From the NCBI GenBank assembly GCA_040285825.1, contig JAUPSS010000003.1:2480001-2544000 (forward strand): 64,000 bases of DNA. The letters run 5' to 3'. Both the position numbers and the translations under genes were made by a program. Position 1 is the stretch's first letter, and each line of letters starts with the position of its first letter. Source of the DNA: Eukaryota sp. TZLM1-RC. Its lineage: Eukaryota; Metamonada: BaSk clade. The notes beneath the pieces were generated by a model. It saw only the letters and a list, made by a program, of their open reading frames with translations. It was not told where the DNA came from and made no database searches. Positions 63,966 to 64,000 of this stretch are shown here, piece after piece.

Positions 63966-64000
63966 AAACTTGATGAAATCATATACTGGACTGCAAATCC

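Noticed and set aside
1-64000. CRISPR arrays, rRNA genes, bacterial operons or ribosome binding sites
   Set aside because: None seen; the content is eukaryotic.

Overview
The window looks like nuclear DNA of a unicellular eukaryote. It is AT-rich, uses the standard code (TAA, TAG and TGA all end genes), and carries a eukaryotic tRNA with internal promoter boxes. It holds typical eukaryotic genes: a membrane RING-CUE ubiquitin ligase, a WDR70-type WD40 protein, a tubulin-type carboxypeptidase, a TRIM-like protein, an RCC1 protein and a BTB protein. The spliceosomal introns seen are tiny (26, 29 and 62 bp). I cannot name the species; a free-living protist with a repeat-laden genome is an inference.

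Layout. 1-3.7 kb: RING-CUE ligase and a small secreted protein. 3.7-19.2 kb: a transposon graveyard. A decayed minus-strand Ty3/gypsy pol ends in a 127-bp LTR. It is followed by a nest of hAT DNA transposons: an outer element (11.5-17.8 kb) is interrupted by two others (12201-13285 and 13676-17247), and the second of these is itself interrupted by a foreign gag fragment. A gag start and matching LTR follow at 17.85-19.18 kb. 19.4-22.6 kb: fragments of a non-LTR retrotransposon family (called LINE-A here) around a truncated BTB gene. 22.7-24.2 kb: the carboxypeptidase. 25-35.4 kb: repeats, gypsy mosaics, a DUF659/hAT relic and a hAT deletion derivative with a second LINE family (LINE-B) inside it. 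35.4-51.9 kb: the main gene island, with a 596-bp inverted-repeat element carrying an AT-hook ORF, a TRIM-like gene, WDR70, an MFS transporter, a small secreted protein, a helical protein, a nicotinamide riboside kinase and an RCC1-LRR protein. LINE-A relics are scattered among them. 52.1-58.1 kb: one LINE-B and the longest LINE-A copy. 58.1-59.8 kb: a bacterial-type DUF1343/NamZ enzyme and tRNA-Arg(CCU). 60-64 kb: repeats and more gypsy and hAT relics.

No operon-like logic or shared pathway joins the host genes; they are independently transcribed housekeeping, signalling and metabolic genes. The notable biology is the transposon stratigraphy (two insertions with exact 8-bp target duplications, one with a 7/8 match), a 12-base GCCACGTCATCA word present six times exactly, three same-strand copies of an unnamed ~165-bp repeat, ultrashort introns, and an apparently horizontally acquired cell-wall-sugar hydrolase.
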